Assembly (NCBI RefSeq): GCF_038008685.1
Contig: NZ_JBBOZQ010000001.1
Span: forward strand, 1,922,001-1,986,000
From: Lysinibacillus sp. FSL W8-0992
GTDB taxonomy: Bacteria > Bacillota > Bacilli > Bacillales_A > Planococcaceae
Length of the DNA: 64,000 bases
Reading direction: 5' to 3'
Positions 36,382 to 45,880 of the stretch are shown one piece after another; within the stretch, counting starts at the first letter, position 1; the number at the start of each line of letters is the position of its first letter. A program made the position numbers and the translations under genes. The notes under the pieces were generated by a model. The model was not told where the DNA came from. It saw nothing but the letters and a program-made list of their open reading frames with translations, and did no database searches.

Positions 36382-37785
36382 ATGGATTGGTTACATGCTG
36401 CAAAGGAAAGACAAGATGAATTAATAAGAGAGTTGCAAGAGCTCGTGCAAATTAATAGTGTATTGGATGAAAAAACGATAACAGCAGATGTGCCGTTTGG
36501 TGATGGACCGTTAAAGGCGCTGGAATGGTTGTTAGCAAAAGGTGAAGCTGAAGAGCTACAAACGAAAAATGTTGATAATTATGCTGGACATATTGAAATG
36601 GGCCAAGGTGAAGAATTGCTCGGTATTTTATGTCATGTTGATGTTGTGCCTGAAGGTGATGAAACGAATTGGACGTATCCACCTTTTAGTGGCACTATTG
36701 CCGATGGGAAATTATTCGCCAGAGGTGCTATTGACGATAAGGGACCAACAGTTGCTGCATGGATGGCGATGAAGCTTGTGAAAGATGCAGGCATTCAATT
36801 AAACAAACGTGTACGAATGATTATCGGGACGGATGAAGAAACAGGCTTCCGCTGTGTCGACCATTATTTTAAAAATGAGGAAATGCCAACATTCGGTTTT
36901 GCACCAGATGCAGATTTCCCACTCATTAATGCCGAAAAGGGCATCGCTGAGCTTGTGTTCTCTCAAAATAAAACTGGGGATGCGACGAAAGAACAGCTAC
37001 TACTATTTAATGCTGGTAAGCGTCCAAATATGGTACCAGATTTCGCAAAAGCGACAATTCAATTCGTATCTGGACAATTCGAACAGAATTTTCAAACATT
37101 TTTAAGCAAAAATCAGCTAGAAGGCTCTTTATTAATAGAGGGTTCTCACTATATAATAACTATCAAAGGAAAAGCAGCTCACGCAATGGAGCCTGAGAAA
37201 GGTGTCAATGCAGCTGTTTACCTTGCAGCATTTTTACAGCAAGAGTTGACGACAGAAGGAAGTAAGCAATTTGTCGATTTTATCGCAGATGTATTCCATC
37301 AAGACCATTATGGCAACGCACTAGCATTACAATTTGAGGATGATATGTCTGGTAAAACGACATTAAATCCGGGTATTGTAACATATGATGTGGCGCAAGG
37401 TGGCAGTATGGTAATTAGTATGCGCTACTCTGTAACTTATCCATTTGATGAAAAAATTACAGAGGCTCAACGCTTAGCTGCTAATAAAGGATTTTCACTC
37501 GATATTCAAGATGATTCAAAACCGCATTATGTAAGCGAGGATGACCCATTAATCCAAGCGTTAGCCGGTGTTTACCGCCGTCAAACAGGTGATAACGAAA
37601 CACCGCTCCTTTCTACTGGTGGTGGTACGTATGCACGCGTTATGAAAAAGGGTGTGGCATTCGGTATGTTATTCCCTGGTGAGCCAGATGTGGCACATCG
37701 TGCGGATGAATTCGTTGTCATTGAAAATTTAGTAAAAGCTGCGGCTATTTACGCAGAAGCAATTGTTGAACTTGCGGGAAAGTAA
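36382..37785 (+). CDS. pepV: dipeptidase PepV (M20 family)
   Basis: The 467-residue zinc dipeptidase has the M20/Sapep architecture. Metal ligands are in LCHVDVVPEGD (His), RGAIDDKGPTVAAWMA (bridging Asp) and GTDEETGFRCVDHYF (catalytic Glu pair). A lid domain occupies the middle, and the terminal His is in PDVAHRADEF. The ATG at 36382 is chosen because GGAGGAGG is 8 nt upstream; the ATG at 36364 overlaps that site. PepV in Firmicutes cleaves dipeptides and influences peptidoglycan composition. The next gene, dat, is its partner in staphylococci and bacilli. Confidence 0.92.
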   Translation: MDWLHAAKERQDELIRELQELVQINSVLDEKTITADVPFGDGPLKALEWLLAKGEAEELQTKNVDNYAGHIEMGQGEELLGILCHVDVVPEGDETNWTYPPFSGTIADGKLFARGAIDDKGPTVAAWMAMKLVKDAGIQLNKRVRMIIGTDEETGFRCVDHYFKNEEMPTFGFAPDADFPLINAEKGIAELVFSQNKTGDATKEQLLLFNAGKRPNMVPDFAKATIQFVSGQFEQNFQTFLSKNQLEGSLLIEGSHYIITIKGKAAHAMEPEKGVNAAVYLAAFLQQELTTEGSKQFVDFIADVFHQDHYGNALALQFEDDMSGKTTLNPGIVTYDVAQGGSMVISMRYSVTYPFDEKITEAQRLAANKGFSLDIQDDSKPHYVSEDDPLIQALAGVYRRQTGDNETPLLSTGGGTYARVMKKGVAFGMLFPGEPDVAHRADEFVVIENLVKAAAIYAEAIVELAGK

Positions 37786-37962
37786 ATGTAATCAGCAAGA
37801 GAGTGATGTCTTGACGCGCTTAGATAGACAAGCGCTACGTGCAACGCTCTTCACTGAATAAGTACTTTGATTTCCTATTTCTAGTCTTACTTTATTGTGT
37901 AATAGGAAACACCGCACTTGTAAATGCGAAAAACAACTCAAAAATGAAAAGGATGTATGAAC

Positions 37963-38817
37963 ATGGCATACTCATTATGGAATGATCAAATCGTTGAAGA
38001 AGGATCTATTACAGTTTCACCAGAAGACCGTGGTTACCAATTTGGTGACGGTATTTATGAAGTAATTAAAGTTTATAACGGAAATATGTTCACAGCACAA
38101 GAACACATTGATCGTTTCTATGCTAGTGCCGAAAAAATTCGTCTTGTCATTCCTTATACAAAAGACGTTTTACACAAATTACTGCATGATTTAATCGAAA
38201 AAAATAACTTAGAAACAGGTCATGTTTATTTTCAAATTACACGTGGTACGACATCTCGTAACCACATTTTCCCTGATGCAAGTGTACCAGCTGTCCTAAC
38301 AGGTAATGTTAAAGCTGGTGAGCGTTCAATTGAAAATTTTGAAAAAGGTGTTAAGGCAACATTGGTAGAAGATGTTCGCTGGTTACGTTGTGATATCAAG
38401 TCTTTAAATTTACTTGGAGCAGTGCTTGCAAAGCAAGAGGCTTCTGAAAAAGGCTGCTATGAAGCAATTTTACACCGTGGTGATACCGTAACAGAATGTT
38501 CATCTGCTAATGTTTACGGTATTAAAGCCGGTAAACTTTATACACACCCAGCAAATAACTACATCTTAAATGGTATTACACGCCAAGTTATTTTGAAATG
38601 TGCAGCAGAAATTAATTTACCTGTTATTGAAGAGCCTATGACGAAAGGCGATTTATTAGCAATGGATGAAATTATCGTGTCATCTGTTTCATCTGAAGTA
38701 ACACCCGTTATCGATGTAGATGGTCGTCAAATTGGTGCAGGTGTACCTGGAGAATGGACTCGTAAATTACAAAAAGCATTTGAGGCGAAATTACCAATTT
38801 CAATCAACGCTAAATAA
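37963..38817 (+). CDS. dat: D-amino-acid (D-alanine) aminotransferase
   Basis: The 284-residue class IV PLP enzyme interconverts D-alanine and D-glutamate with keto acids. Residues known from the Bacillus sp. YM-1 enzyme are present with a one-residue offset: Tyr32 (DGIYEV), Arg99 and His101 (TTSRNHIF), and Lys146, which holds PLP (DIKSLNLL). Glu in YEAILHRGDTVTE is also conserved. The start is placed at MAYSLWNDQ, matching the family N-terminus, rather than at the ATG two codons earlier. D-amino acids made here feed the wall. The D-aspartate ligase candidate at 44.3 kb uses a different D-amino acid, but this enzyme family also accepts D-Asp. Confidence 0.93.
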   Translation: MAYSLWNDQIVEEGSITVSPEDRGYQFGDGIYEVIKVYNGNMFTAQEHIDRFYASAEKIRLVIPYTKDVLHKLLHDLIEKNNLETGHVYFQITRGTTSRNHIFPDASVPAVLTGNVKAGERSIENFEKGVKATLVEDVRWLRCDIKSLNLLGAVLAKQEASEKGCYEAILHRGDTVTECSSANVYGIKAGKLYTHPANNYILNGITRQVILKCAAEINLPVIEEPMTKGDLLAMDEIIVSSVSSEVTPVIDVDGRQIGAGVPGEWTRKLQKAFEAKLPISINAK

Positions 38818-38829
38818 CAGTAAGTAATT

Positions 38830-38885
38830 AAAAAGAGCTACCTAAAACTTGGTTAATAGCCGAGCTGCTAGGCTAGCTCTTTTTT
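38830..38885 (+). terminator. terminator after dat
   Basis: AAAAAGAGCTACCTA pairs with TAGGCTAGCTCTTTTT with one bulge, and a T run follows. Confidence 0.85.
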
Positions 38886-39017
38886 ATAGAACAAAATATG
38901 CATGTATTCTCCTGAAACGTCATGTAAAATGAAAAGGATAGAGCCTTTAATTGGTATTAGTAAAAACCGCAATGAGGTAAAGTTGATATGGGGCAGTAAG
39001 ATTGGAGTGACCTAAAC

Positions 39018-40025
39018 ATGGCACAATTAGTGAAAATACAAGATTATATTTCACGTTATCAAATTGATTTAGCTAGATATCCTACACAGTTTGTGCGCTT
39101 AAAAAAAAGTCAATGGGAGCGTATTAAACGTCAATGGGAATTAGGAGAAGATATTACCGAATGGCAACATACTGAGAATGAAAAAGACAATGATTCATTT
39201 GATGAAAAGGAACGCTTCTCATTATTTAAAAAGATTTTTGCAGGGCGCCAAAAAGAAGAAATACAAGAAGATATTGAGCAAGTAGATATTACGAACGAAT
39301 TTGCCAATGAGGAAGATATAATTCCGGAAGAAGAAACAACATTATCATTTGAACCTAATATTGTTTACGCACCTCAGTCCATCCATGAACTGAAGCGGAT
39401 GTTTATTGACCAGTTTTTTCATTTTCAAATGAAATGGGCAAGCTCCACATTGCGAGAAAAATCGTATGTAGACCCTCGATTTATGCGTGATTCTTTGTTA
39501 CGTACGTTGCTGCAAAACTTACCAGATAACTATTTAGTTTTTTACTATCCGATTTTACAGGTGAGAAAAGCACCAATCGAGTTAGATGTTGTGTTAATGT
39601 CACCAACAGAGTGTATTTGTATTACTGTGCTTGAAGCAGAGAATCAGGCGGTGTACGTAGGTGGCAGTGAACGCTTCTGGGTGAAAAAAGTTGGAACAAA
39701 GGATTCTAAAATACTGAACCCGATGATTAGCTTAAGCAGAATGGAATCTGTCTTAACACAATTATTTAAGCAAGACCAAATAGACATGCCGATTCGCAAG
39801 GTCATTTTAACACGTAACGGTTATTTTGATTACCCTGGTTCATCTTTTAGTGTTCGATTAGTCGATCGTCGTAATTATCATGAATGGATGCAATCATTGA
39901 AAAATGTTTCCTCTCCTATGAAACATATGCAAATTCGGGCAGCACAAACAATTTTAAATAACGTGCAAACGACGTCGTTTAATCGTGATATTTGGCAACA
40001 GACATCTTCAAAAGCTGAGGACTAA
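39018..40025 (+). CDS. ytlQ: YtlQ-like protein with NERD-like domain
   Basis: This is a 335-residue soluble protein. The N-terminal third is acidic and poorly conserved. From about 145 on it contains a nuclease-related (NERD-like) stretch: RTLLQNLPDNYLVFYYPIL, then IELDVVLMSPTECICITVLEAE, recalling the ExK core of that fold, but with Val-Leu-Glu instead of a clear E-x-K. The function is unknown. Its position before ytlR and trmB is the same as for ytlQ of B. subtilis. GGAGTG precedes the ATG, and the next gene starts 3 nt after its stop. Confidence 0.7.
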   Translation: MAQLVKIQDYISRYQIDLARYPTQFVRLKKSQWERIKRQWELGEDITEWQHTENEKDNDSFDEKERFSLFKKIFAGRQKEEIQEDIEQVDITNEFANEEDIIPEEETTLSFEPNIVYAPQSIHELKRMFIDQFFHFQMKWASSTLREKSYVDPRFMRDSLLRTLLQNLPDNYLVFYYPILQVRKAPIELDVVLMSPTECICITVLEAENQAVYVGGSERFWVKKVGTKDSKILNPMISLSRMESVLTQLFKQDQIDMPIRKVILTRNGYFDYPGSSFSVRLVDRRNYHEWMQSLKNVSSPMKHMQIRAAQTILNNVQTTSFNRDIWQQTSSKAED

Positions 40026-40028
40026 CAA

Positions 40029-40982
40029 ATGCGTGTATTATTTATTGTTAATGAGTGTGCAGGGAATGGAAAAGGTAAAATTGTTTGGAATAGACTACAG
40101 CAGCATTTAACCATTGACTATCAAGTCGTGCTCACACAATATGAAGGGCACGGTCAAGAAATTGCTAAGCAATGGGTGCAAAAAGACCAAATAAAAAAGT
40201 TAATCATAGTAGTTGGCGGGGATGGCACCGTTCATGAAGTTGTTAGTGGAATTGTACATAATAATTTAGTCGTTATTGCCGTTGTTAGTGCAGGCTCTGG
40301 TAATGATTTTGCACGTTATTTTCAAACATTTAAAAATGCGAAACAGATTGAAACATATGTGAAAACTGAAATGCCTTCTACTATGATGGATATCGGAAAG
40401 CTGCAGCTAGGAGCTATTCAACACGAAGTGTTCGTCAATAATGCAGGCATCGGCTTTGATGCCTATGTCACAAGGCAAATAAATAAGTCACGTCTTAAAT
40501 ACTATTTCAATAAAATAGGACTAGGAAAGCTATCATATGCTGCTGCGGTTGTTAGAGGGCTATTTCGCTTTACTTGTTTCGATGTTACAGTTCTTGCGCA
40601 AAATGAAACGCTTCACTTTCAAAATGTCTGGTTTGTTGCTACGAGCAATCAACCGTATTTTGGCGGTGGTATGAAAATTTCACCTATGTCTAAAGCAGAT
40701 GATGGCAAAATTGAGTTAACTATTGTTCACAATATTTCAAGAGTAAAGCTACTATTAATTTTCGCCACTGTTTTTTTTGAAAAGCATACTAAGTTTCGAG
40801 AAATATCTTTTTTACAAAGTGAACAATTTGAGATTATTGTGCATGCAAATAGCGTTGATTGTCATACTGATGGGAATTATATTGGCGCGATTGGGCATGA
40901 TGCGGTTGTGCGATGTACAGTGCAACAACATGCGTGGAAATGTATAACATTGGAAAAATCGAAAAACGTCATTTCGCAATAA
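40029..40982 (+). CDS. ytlR: diacylglycerol/lipid kinase family protein YtlR
   Basis: The 317-residue protein has the DAGK catalytic domain: the nucleotide loop VVGGDGTVHEVVSGI, and AVVSAGSGNDFARYF, followed by the beta-rich C-terminal domain with NNAGIGFDAYVTR and ATSNQPYFGGGMKISP. The family phosphorylates lipids such as diacylglycerol or sphingosine-like molecules; the true substrate of YtlR is not known. It is co-transcribed with ytlQ, and its stop lies inside the terminator stem. Confidence 0.88.
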   Translation: MRVLFIVNECAGNGKGKIVWNRLQQHLTIDYQVVLTQYEGHGQEIAKQWVQKDQIKKLIIVVGGDGTVHEVVSGIVHNNLVVIAVVSAGSGNDFARYFQTFKNAKQIETYVKTEMPSTMMDIGKLQLGAIQHEVFVNNAGIGFDAYVTRQINKSRLKYYFNKIGLGKLSYAAAVVRGLFRFTCFDVTVLAQNETLHFQNVWFVATSNQPYFGGGMKISPMSKADDGKIELTIVHNISRVKLLLIFATVFFEKHTKFREISFLQSEQFEIIVHANSVDCHTDGNYIGAIGHDAVVRCTVQQHAWKCITLEKSKNVISQ

Positions 40983-41005
40983 TTTTATGCGAATGTGACG
41001 TTTTT
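40962..41005 (+). terminator. terminator overlapping the end of ytlR
   Basis: AAAAACGTCATTTCGCA pairs with TGCGAATGTGACGTTTTT; the ytlR stop lies in the loop side. Confidence 0.88.
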
Positions 41006-41059
41006 ACGTTATACTAATAAAAAATCAATAATTTAACTATTAAGAAATGAGGAAGAAAA

Positions 41060-41707
41060 TTGAGATTAAGAAATAAGCCTTGGGCAGAGGAAATGATTAC
41101 AAATCATCCAGAGGTGATTATTCCAAATCCTGAAGACTTTAAAGGAAATTGGCAAGCTGCTTTTGGTAACGATCACCCACTACACATTGAAGTAGGTACT
41201 GGGAAAGGTCAATTTGTAACTGGAATGGCCCTACAAAATCCAAATATCAATTATATCGGTATTGAGCTTTATGATAGCGTAATCGTTTGCGCATTAGAAA
41301 ATATATTAGAAGCTAAATCTCCAGCGAATTTACGTTTGTTAAAAGTAAATGGCGCAGATTTATATAAATTTTTTGAAAAAAATGATGTAGACCGTGTGTA
41401 TTTGAATTTCTCAGATCCTTGGCCGAAAATACGCCATGCAAAGCGTCGCTTAACGCACGAGGGTTTTTTGAAATTATATGAGTCGATTCTAGTGGATAAT
41501 GGGGAAATCCATTTTAAAACGGATAACCGTGGTTTGTTTGAGTATTCGTTAATTAGTATGTCTGAATATGGTATGTTATTAAAGTATGTATCACTCGACC
41601 TACATGCAAATATGCCAGAAGATAATGTTATGACAGAATATGAGCAGAAATTTTCTGCAAAAGGACAGCCGATTTATCGTTTAGAATCGCAATTTATTAA
41701 AAAATAG
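41060..41707 (+). CDS. trmB: tRNA (guanine-N7)-methyltransferase TrmB
   Basis: The 215-residue SAM-dependent enzyme methylates G46 of tRNA. The SAM loop is [15 protein letters not shown]. The family signature [19 protein letters not shown] contains the catalytic Asp, and [14 protein letters not shown] follows. The start codon is TTG at 41060 with GAGGAAG just upstream. The length and N-terminus (LRNKPWAEE) match the Bacillus protein. It is preceded by the ytlR terminator, so it has its own promoter (TATACTAAT near 41011 is possible). Confidence 0.95.
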   Translation: MRLRNKPWAEEMITNHPEVIIPNPEDFKGNWQAAFGNDHPLHIEVGTGKGQFVTGMALQNPNINYIGIELYDSVIVCALENILEAKSPANLRLLKVNGADLYKFFEKNDVDRVYLNFSDPWPKIRHAKRRLTHEGFLKLYESILVDNGEIHFKTDNRGLFEYSLISMSEYGMLLKYVSLDLHANMPEDNVMTEYEQKFSAKGQPIYRLESQFIKK

Positions 41708-41728
41708 TAAATAGTAGGGGGAGTATGG

Positions 41729-42592
41729 ATGGATCAGTTACAGTTTCACAATATGTCATTATCATGGCTAAACGGGGGTGTCACTTGCCTTGATGGCGGT
41801 GCAATGTTTGGCGTAGTACCAAAACCACTTTGGTCACGCAAATATCCAGTAAACGAAAACAATCAAATCGAATTACCTACAGAGCCTATCTTAATTCAAT
41901 ATGATGGGAAAAACTATATTATTGATACGGGTGTTGGTTTTAACAAATTAAATGAGAAGCAATTGCGCAACTTTGGCGTAACAGAGGAATCGACTCTAGC
42001 TAATAGTTTGCAAGAGCTGGGCTTAACAACAGCTGATATCGATGCAATATTAATGACGCATTTACATTTCGATCATGCAGGTGGTCTTACGCAATGGGAA
42101 AATGAAGTGTTAGTCCCTACATTCCCTAATGCAAAAATTTATGTAACAAAAATTGAATGGGATGAAATGCGTGAGCCGAATATTCGCTCTAAGAATACGT
42201 ATTGGAAAGAAAATTGGGAGCCTGTTCAGCATTTAGTAGAAACATATGAAGGTACGTTAGAGGTTGCTTCTGGCATTGAAATGATTCACACAGGTGGACA
42301 TAGTGATGGACATGCTATTATTAAGTTAACACAAAATGGTGAAGTAATGTTGCACATGGCAGATATTATGCCAACACATGCACATCAAAATCCATTATGG
42401 GTTTTAGCATATGATGATTATCCGATGACGAGTGTATTTGCCAAGGAACGTCTTATGAAAGAAGCTTTAGCAAACGGCTACAGTTTTATTTTCTACCATG
42501 ATGCATATTACCGTATGATTAAATGGAATGAGACTGGCAAGGAAATTGTTGATAAGTTAGAACGCAGTAGACAAGCTGTTATTACATTTTAA
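41729..42592 (+). CDS. ytnP: metallo-beta-lactamase-fold hydrolase, YtnP-type lactonase
   Basis: The 287-residue enzyme has the metal motif [12 protein letters not shown] (HxHxDH), a later His in HTGGHSDGH and an Asp in [11 protein letters not shown]. YtnP of B. subtilis hydrolyses lactone signals and disturbs quorum sensing and antibiotic production in neighbours. Sequence and position after trmB support orthology. AGGGGGAG is 5 nt before the ATG. The exact lactone range cannot be read from sequence. Confidence 0.88.
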   Translation: MDQLQFHNMSLSWLNGGVTCLDGGAMFGVVPKPLWSRKYPVNENNQIELPTEPILIQYDGKNYIIDTGVGFNKLNEKQLRNFGVTEESTLANSLQELGLTTADIDAILMTHLHFDHAGGLTQWENEVLVPTFPNAKIYVTKIEWDEMREPNIRSKNTYWKENWEPVQHLVETYEGTLEVASGIEMIHTGGHSDGHAIIKLTQNGEVMLHMADIMPTHAHQNPLWVLAYDDYPMTSVFAKERLMKEALANGYSFIFYHDAYYRMIKWNETGKEIVDKLERSRQAVITF

Positions 42593-42633
42593 ATGTTGGC
42601 TTAATGCGTAAGCACTTTTAAAGCCCGCATGAC

Positions 42634-42683
42634 AGACTATAGGCAAGCCCCAACAATTTGGAGGCAAGTCTATAGTCTTTTTT
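42634..42683 (+). terminator. terminator after ytnP
   Basis: AGACTATAG and CTATAGTCT form the base of a hairpin with a loop of about 27 nt, followed by a T run. Confidence 0.75.
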
Positions 42684-42748
42684 ATTTTAAATCGTATGAG
42701 TAAGACGCGTGCATCCGTAATAAAATTCTTTAATTAGTAACTACTGCT

Positions 42749-42876
42749 GTTGATTTCCGCTACGGGCGGACGTTTTCCGCGGGCACACCGTAAGCCGCAA
42801 CCCTCGTTTGCACGCTGTCAGTTACGTCCTACGTTTTGTGCTGTTCCCGATGGAGTCGCCGCCCTTCGCTCCAACT
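42749..42876. repeat. single palindromic repeat element, type B ends
   Basis: It starts GTTGATTTCCGCTACGGGCGG and ends CCGCCCTTCGCTCCAAC. Inside are CCGCGGGCACACCGTAAGCCG and a diverged right arm with TACGTTTTGTGCTGTTCCCG. The core loop differs from the 26-kb copies, but the arms have stayed complementary. Confidence 0.85.
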
Positions 42877-43029
42877 AATAAGTATCGCTCTCTTTTCTGG
42901 ACAGAAAAGGCAGTTTGCGTAAAGTCTGATTTTTTGTTAATATTTCAAAATATTTTTTTGCATTATTCAGCTATTTGAAAACGACTACTTTCTTAGTGGT
43001 GGTATAATATGCTGTTTACCAATTTTAAC

Positions 43030-43052
43030 ATGTAATATTCTGAATATTACAT
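43030..43052. promoter_or_regulatory. perfect 23-bp palindrome, candidate operator
   Basis: ATGTAATATTC, a central T, then GAATATTACAT: 11-bp arms that are exact reverse complements. It ends 1 bp before the -35 box of the EIIC promoter, where an activator or repressor would act. Confidence 0.65.
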
Positions 43053-43053
43053 A

Positions 43054-43082
43054 TTGACTGATTAATCTAATATTAATATACT
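43054..43082 (+). promoter_or_regulatory. sigma-A promoter for the EIIC-like gene
   Basis: TTGACT (43054-43059), 17-nt spacer, TATACT (43077-43082). The ATG lies about 48 bp further on, with AAGGGA as ribosome binding site. Confidence 0.75.
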
Positions 43083-43130
43083 GAGATAACATCAAAGAGC
43101 GTTAGATTGACAGAAGGGAAATGAAATACA

Positions 43131-44159
43131 ATGAAAAATTTTATCAATAATGTACTGACTGGTATGAGCATGGGGATAGTTGTTTGTTTAATTCCCAATG
43201 CATTAGTAGGTGAGATATTAAAACTAATAATCCCCTATGTGCCGCAGTTAGAAATCATTTTAAATACATCCGTATTAGCAATGAGTCTACTGCCAGTTAT
43301 TATTGGGGTTATGACAGGAATTTGCTTTAAATTAACACCTGTCCAAACATGTAGCGTTGGACTAGCTGCTTTTGTCGGTAGCGGTGTATATACAATTGAT
43401 TCTGAGGCGGGCATTACAATTGCCGGTATTGGTGTTGTTATTAATATTGGGATTACGACAGCTTTAGCTGTGTTATTTGTGCAATTTTTAGGTAATAAGC
43501 TGAAAGACTTTACACTTTTATTAATGCCTGCACTTGCTATGTTTGTTCCTGGGTTAATCGGGAACGCCCTTTTACCATATGTGCGAACAGGCTCAGGATA
43601 TGTTGGTCTTATTATTGAGCATTTAACGACGTTACAGCCAGTGGTAATGGGCTCACTCATTGCTATGATTTTCTCAATATTAATTATTTCACCAATTTCT
43701 ACAATAGGTGTAGCGACAGTAATTATGTTATCAGGTATCGGTGCGGGTGCAGCAAATCTCGGTGTTTGTGCATCTGGAGTAGGTATGTGTATTGCCAGTT
43801 ATAAGGCTAATAATATTGGTACTGCCATTGCACATGTTGCATCTGCAAAAATTCAAATGCGTAATTTTTTCATGAAGCCAAAAATAGCATTTCCGATGAT
43901 TATTACTGCGGGAATATTAGGCGCATTAGCAGGGCTCTTTGAAATTGTAGGTACACCATACAGCGCTGGTTTCGGTCTAGGAGGCTTTGTTGGCCCGTTG
44001 AAGTATTTAAGTTTAGTTGGTTGGACTCCTTATACGCTAACTATTGCAATTACATTATTTATCGCTCTACCGATTCTATTAAATGTTGTCTTACTACGAA
44101 TCTTCTCGATGAAACTGAAATGGATTACATCTGAAGACTATAAGGTGCATTATGAATAA
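43131..44159 (+). CDS. orphan PTS EIIC-like membrane protein (PTS_EIIC_2 family)
   Basis: This is a 342-residue protein with about ten membrane helices. Gly-rich helices such as GVMTGICFKLTPVQTCSVGLAAFVGSG and GIGAGAANLGVCASGVGMCIASYKANNIGTAIAHV are typical of the PTS_EIIC_2 family. No EIIA or EIIB gene is nearby. It may rely on distant partners, or it may not be a phosphotransferase component at all; some members of this family are suspected to be sugar sensors or plain transporters. The gene is monocistronic with a good promoter, an upstream palindrome and a terminator. Confidence 0.75.
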   Translation: MKNFINNVLTGMSMGIVVCLIPNALVGEILKLIIPYVPQLEIILNTSVLAMSLLPVIIGVMTGICFKLTPVQTCSVGLAAFVGSGVYTIDSEAGITIAGIGVVINIGITTALAVLFVQFLGNKLKDFTLLLMPALAMFVPGLIGNALLPYVRTGSGYVGLIIEHLTTLQPVVMGSLIAMIFSILIISPISTIGVATVIMLSGIGAGAANLGVCASGVGMCIASYKANNIGTAIAHVASAKIQMRNFFMKPKIAFPMIITAGILGALAGLFEIVGTPYSAGFGLGGFVGPLKYLSLVGWTPYTLTIAITLFIALPILLNVVLLRIFSMKLKWITSEDYKVHYE

Positions 44160-44161
44160 TT

Positions 44162-44189
44162 GAAAAGTCTCCGTTTGGGGGCTTTTTTT
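44162..44189 (+). terminator. terminator after the EIIC-like gene
   Basis: GAAAAGTCTCC and GGGGGCTTTTTTT form a short stem with G-T pairs and a GTTT loop, followed by a T run. Confidence 0.75.
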
Positions 44190-44258
44190 CGTGAACATTT
44201 TGGAAAATATGATACACTAAAAGCTATACTAAAACACAAAAGAGAGTTGAAATAGATT

Positions 44259-45485
44259 ATGGTAACGGAGCAACCATTTTTACCAGTATTATTAGGATCA
44301 GATATGAATGCATACGGCATGGCACGAGCATTTTATGAGGCATATGGCATTAAGCCACTTGTATTAGGACGTTCACATTTAACAGCAACACAAGATAGCC
44401 ATATTTTGGATTTCAAAGAAATTGATCGTTTAAATGAACAGGACGTATTTGCACCAGCACTTGCTCAAATCGCAAAACAATATGCTGATAAAAAATTACT
44501 GCTACTTGCTTGTGGCGATGATTATGCAAAGCTCATCATTAAAAACAAACCTGCACTACAGGAGCATTTTACAGTACCATATATTGACGAATCATTAATG
44601 GATGAAATTTTATTAAAAGAGAATTTCTATAAAATGTGTGAGAAGTACGACTTTAAATATCCGGGTACAACAACGGTGACAGCGAAAAACTATGAAAACT
44701 TCACACCACCGTTTAACTACCCAATCATTATAAAAGCATCGAATTCAGTAGAATATTGGGCATGTAAATTCCCAGGGAAGAAAAAGGTGTTCGTTGCACA
44801 TGATGAAGCGGAAAAAAGTGCAATTTTAAAAGCCATTTATAGTTCCACTTATCAGGATACAATGATTATTCAAGAATTCATCCCTGGTGATGATTCTTAT
44901 ATGCGCGTGTTAAATGCCTATGTTGGAAAAGACGGAAAAGTGAAGCTAATGTGCCTAGGTAACCCGATTTTAGAGGAGCATTCGCCAGAAGGTATCGGAA
45001 GCTATGCAGCAATCGTAACGACATACGATAAAGAGCTTATGGACCAAGTACGCCACTTTTTAGAGGATATCGGCTATACAGGCTTTGCTAATTTCGATAT
45101 GAAATACGACATTCGCGATAAACAATATAAGTTATTTGAAATTAATTTACGTAACGGTCGCTCAAGCTATTATGTAACGGCAAGCGGACAAAATTTAATG
45201 AAATATGTAGCGGATGACCATATGTTAAATATCGAGCAACCGTTAACATATGTAGAGGATAAGCATTTATGGATGATTATTCCGAAAGGCGTGTTATTTA
45301 AATACGCATCAAACGAAAAGCTTAAGCTTGAAGCGCAAAAATTGATTCGTGAAGGGAAGTATACAAATTCTCTTTACTTCAATAAGGACATGAATGCGAA
45401 GCGTTGGGTAAAACTTACACTAAACAATTTAAATTATTATCGAAAATATAAAAAGTATTTTAATAATAAAGGTCTAGAAGAATAA
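44259..45485 (+). CDS. ATP-grasp ligase, probable D-aspartate ligase for the peptidoglycan cross-bridge
   Basis: The 408-residue ATP-grasp enzyme has an N-terminus FLPVLLGSDMNAYGMARAF that closely resembles D-aspartate ligase Aslfm of Enterococcus faecium. That enzyme links the beta-carboxylate of D-Asp to the epsilon-amino group of lysine in UDP-MurNAc-pentapeptide. ATP-grasp features are NYPIIIKASNSVEYW, the hinge QEFIPGDDSYMRV, and the metal site FEINLRNGRSSYY. Lysinibacillus walls contain Lys-D-Asp bridges, which fits. No aspartate racemase gene is in the window. It could be another carboxylate-amine ligase, but the resemblance around the N-terminus and LLACGDDYAKLI is strong. Confidence 0.8.
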   Translation: MVTEQPFLPVLLGSDMNAYGMARAFYEAYGIKPLVLGRSHLTATQDSHILDFKEIDRLNEQDVFAPALAQIAKQYADKKLLLLACGDDYAKLIIKNKPALQEHFTVPYIDESLMDEILLKENFYKMCEKYDFKYPGTTTVTAKNYENFTPPFNYPIIIKASNSVEYWACKFPGKKKVFVAHDEAEKSAILKAIYSSTYQDTMIIQEFIPGDDSYMRVLNAYVGKDGKVKLMCLGNPILEEHSPEGIGSYAAIVTTYDKELMDQVRHFLEDIGYTGFANFDMKYDIRDKQYKLFEINLRNGRSSYYVTASGQNLMKYVADDHMLNIEQPLTYVEDKHLWMIIPKGVLFKYASNEKLKLEAQKLIREGKYTNSLYFNKDMNAKRWVKLTLNNLNYYRKYKKYFNNKGLEE

Positions 45486-45493
45486 GATTTATT

Positions 45494-45526
45494 AAAAGGA
45501 GGTATAACACATATACCTCCTTTTAA
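45494..45526. terminator. terminator after the D-aspartate ligase gene
   Basis: AAAAGGAGGTATA and TATACCTCCTTTT form a perfect 13-bp stem around a 5-nt loop. It is symmetrical enough to work in both directions. Confidence 0.88.
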
Positions 45527-45558
45527 ATTGTAGAAAAGTTTGAAGAACGATTCCTTCT

Positions 45559-45802
45559 ATTGATTTTCGCTATGGGCAGGCGCTATTTTGCGGACACACC
45601 CTAAGCCTCATTAATTGTTTGAGTGTCAATTGTTTGAGTGCCTGACACTTAGCATAGGCTTCTAACAAAATAGCGGCACCTAAATCGTAAAAATCCACTT
45701 CGCTTTCCACGGGCACAGTGTAAGCCACAACCCTCGCTGTCGCGCGGTTTGTTGCGTCTTACGTGCTGTGCTGTTCCCGTAGGAGTCTACGTGGATTTTT
45801 AC
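45559..45802. repeat. palindromic repeat, truncated copy plus full type A copy
   Basis: A shortened left end (45559-45610, TTGATTTTCGCTATGGG) is followed by the TTGTTTGAGTGCCTGACAC motif. A full element follows at 45687-45802 with ends GTAAAAATCCAC and GTGGATTTTTAC and the GTAAGCCACAACC/GTTGCGTCTTAC core. The order matches the block at 13.9-14.8 kb. Confidence 0.88.
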
Positions 45803-45880
45803 TCGGACAGTCAAAAAATTCATGATTAGCAAAGTAAATTGTTTGAGTGCCTGTCACCCTCCCTCGTGGTTTACGCACAG

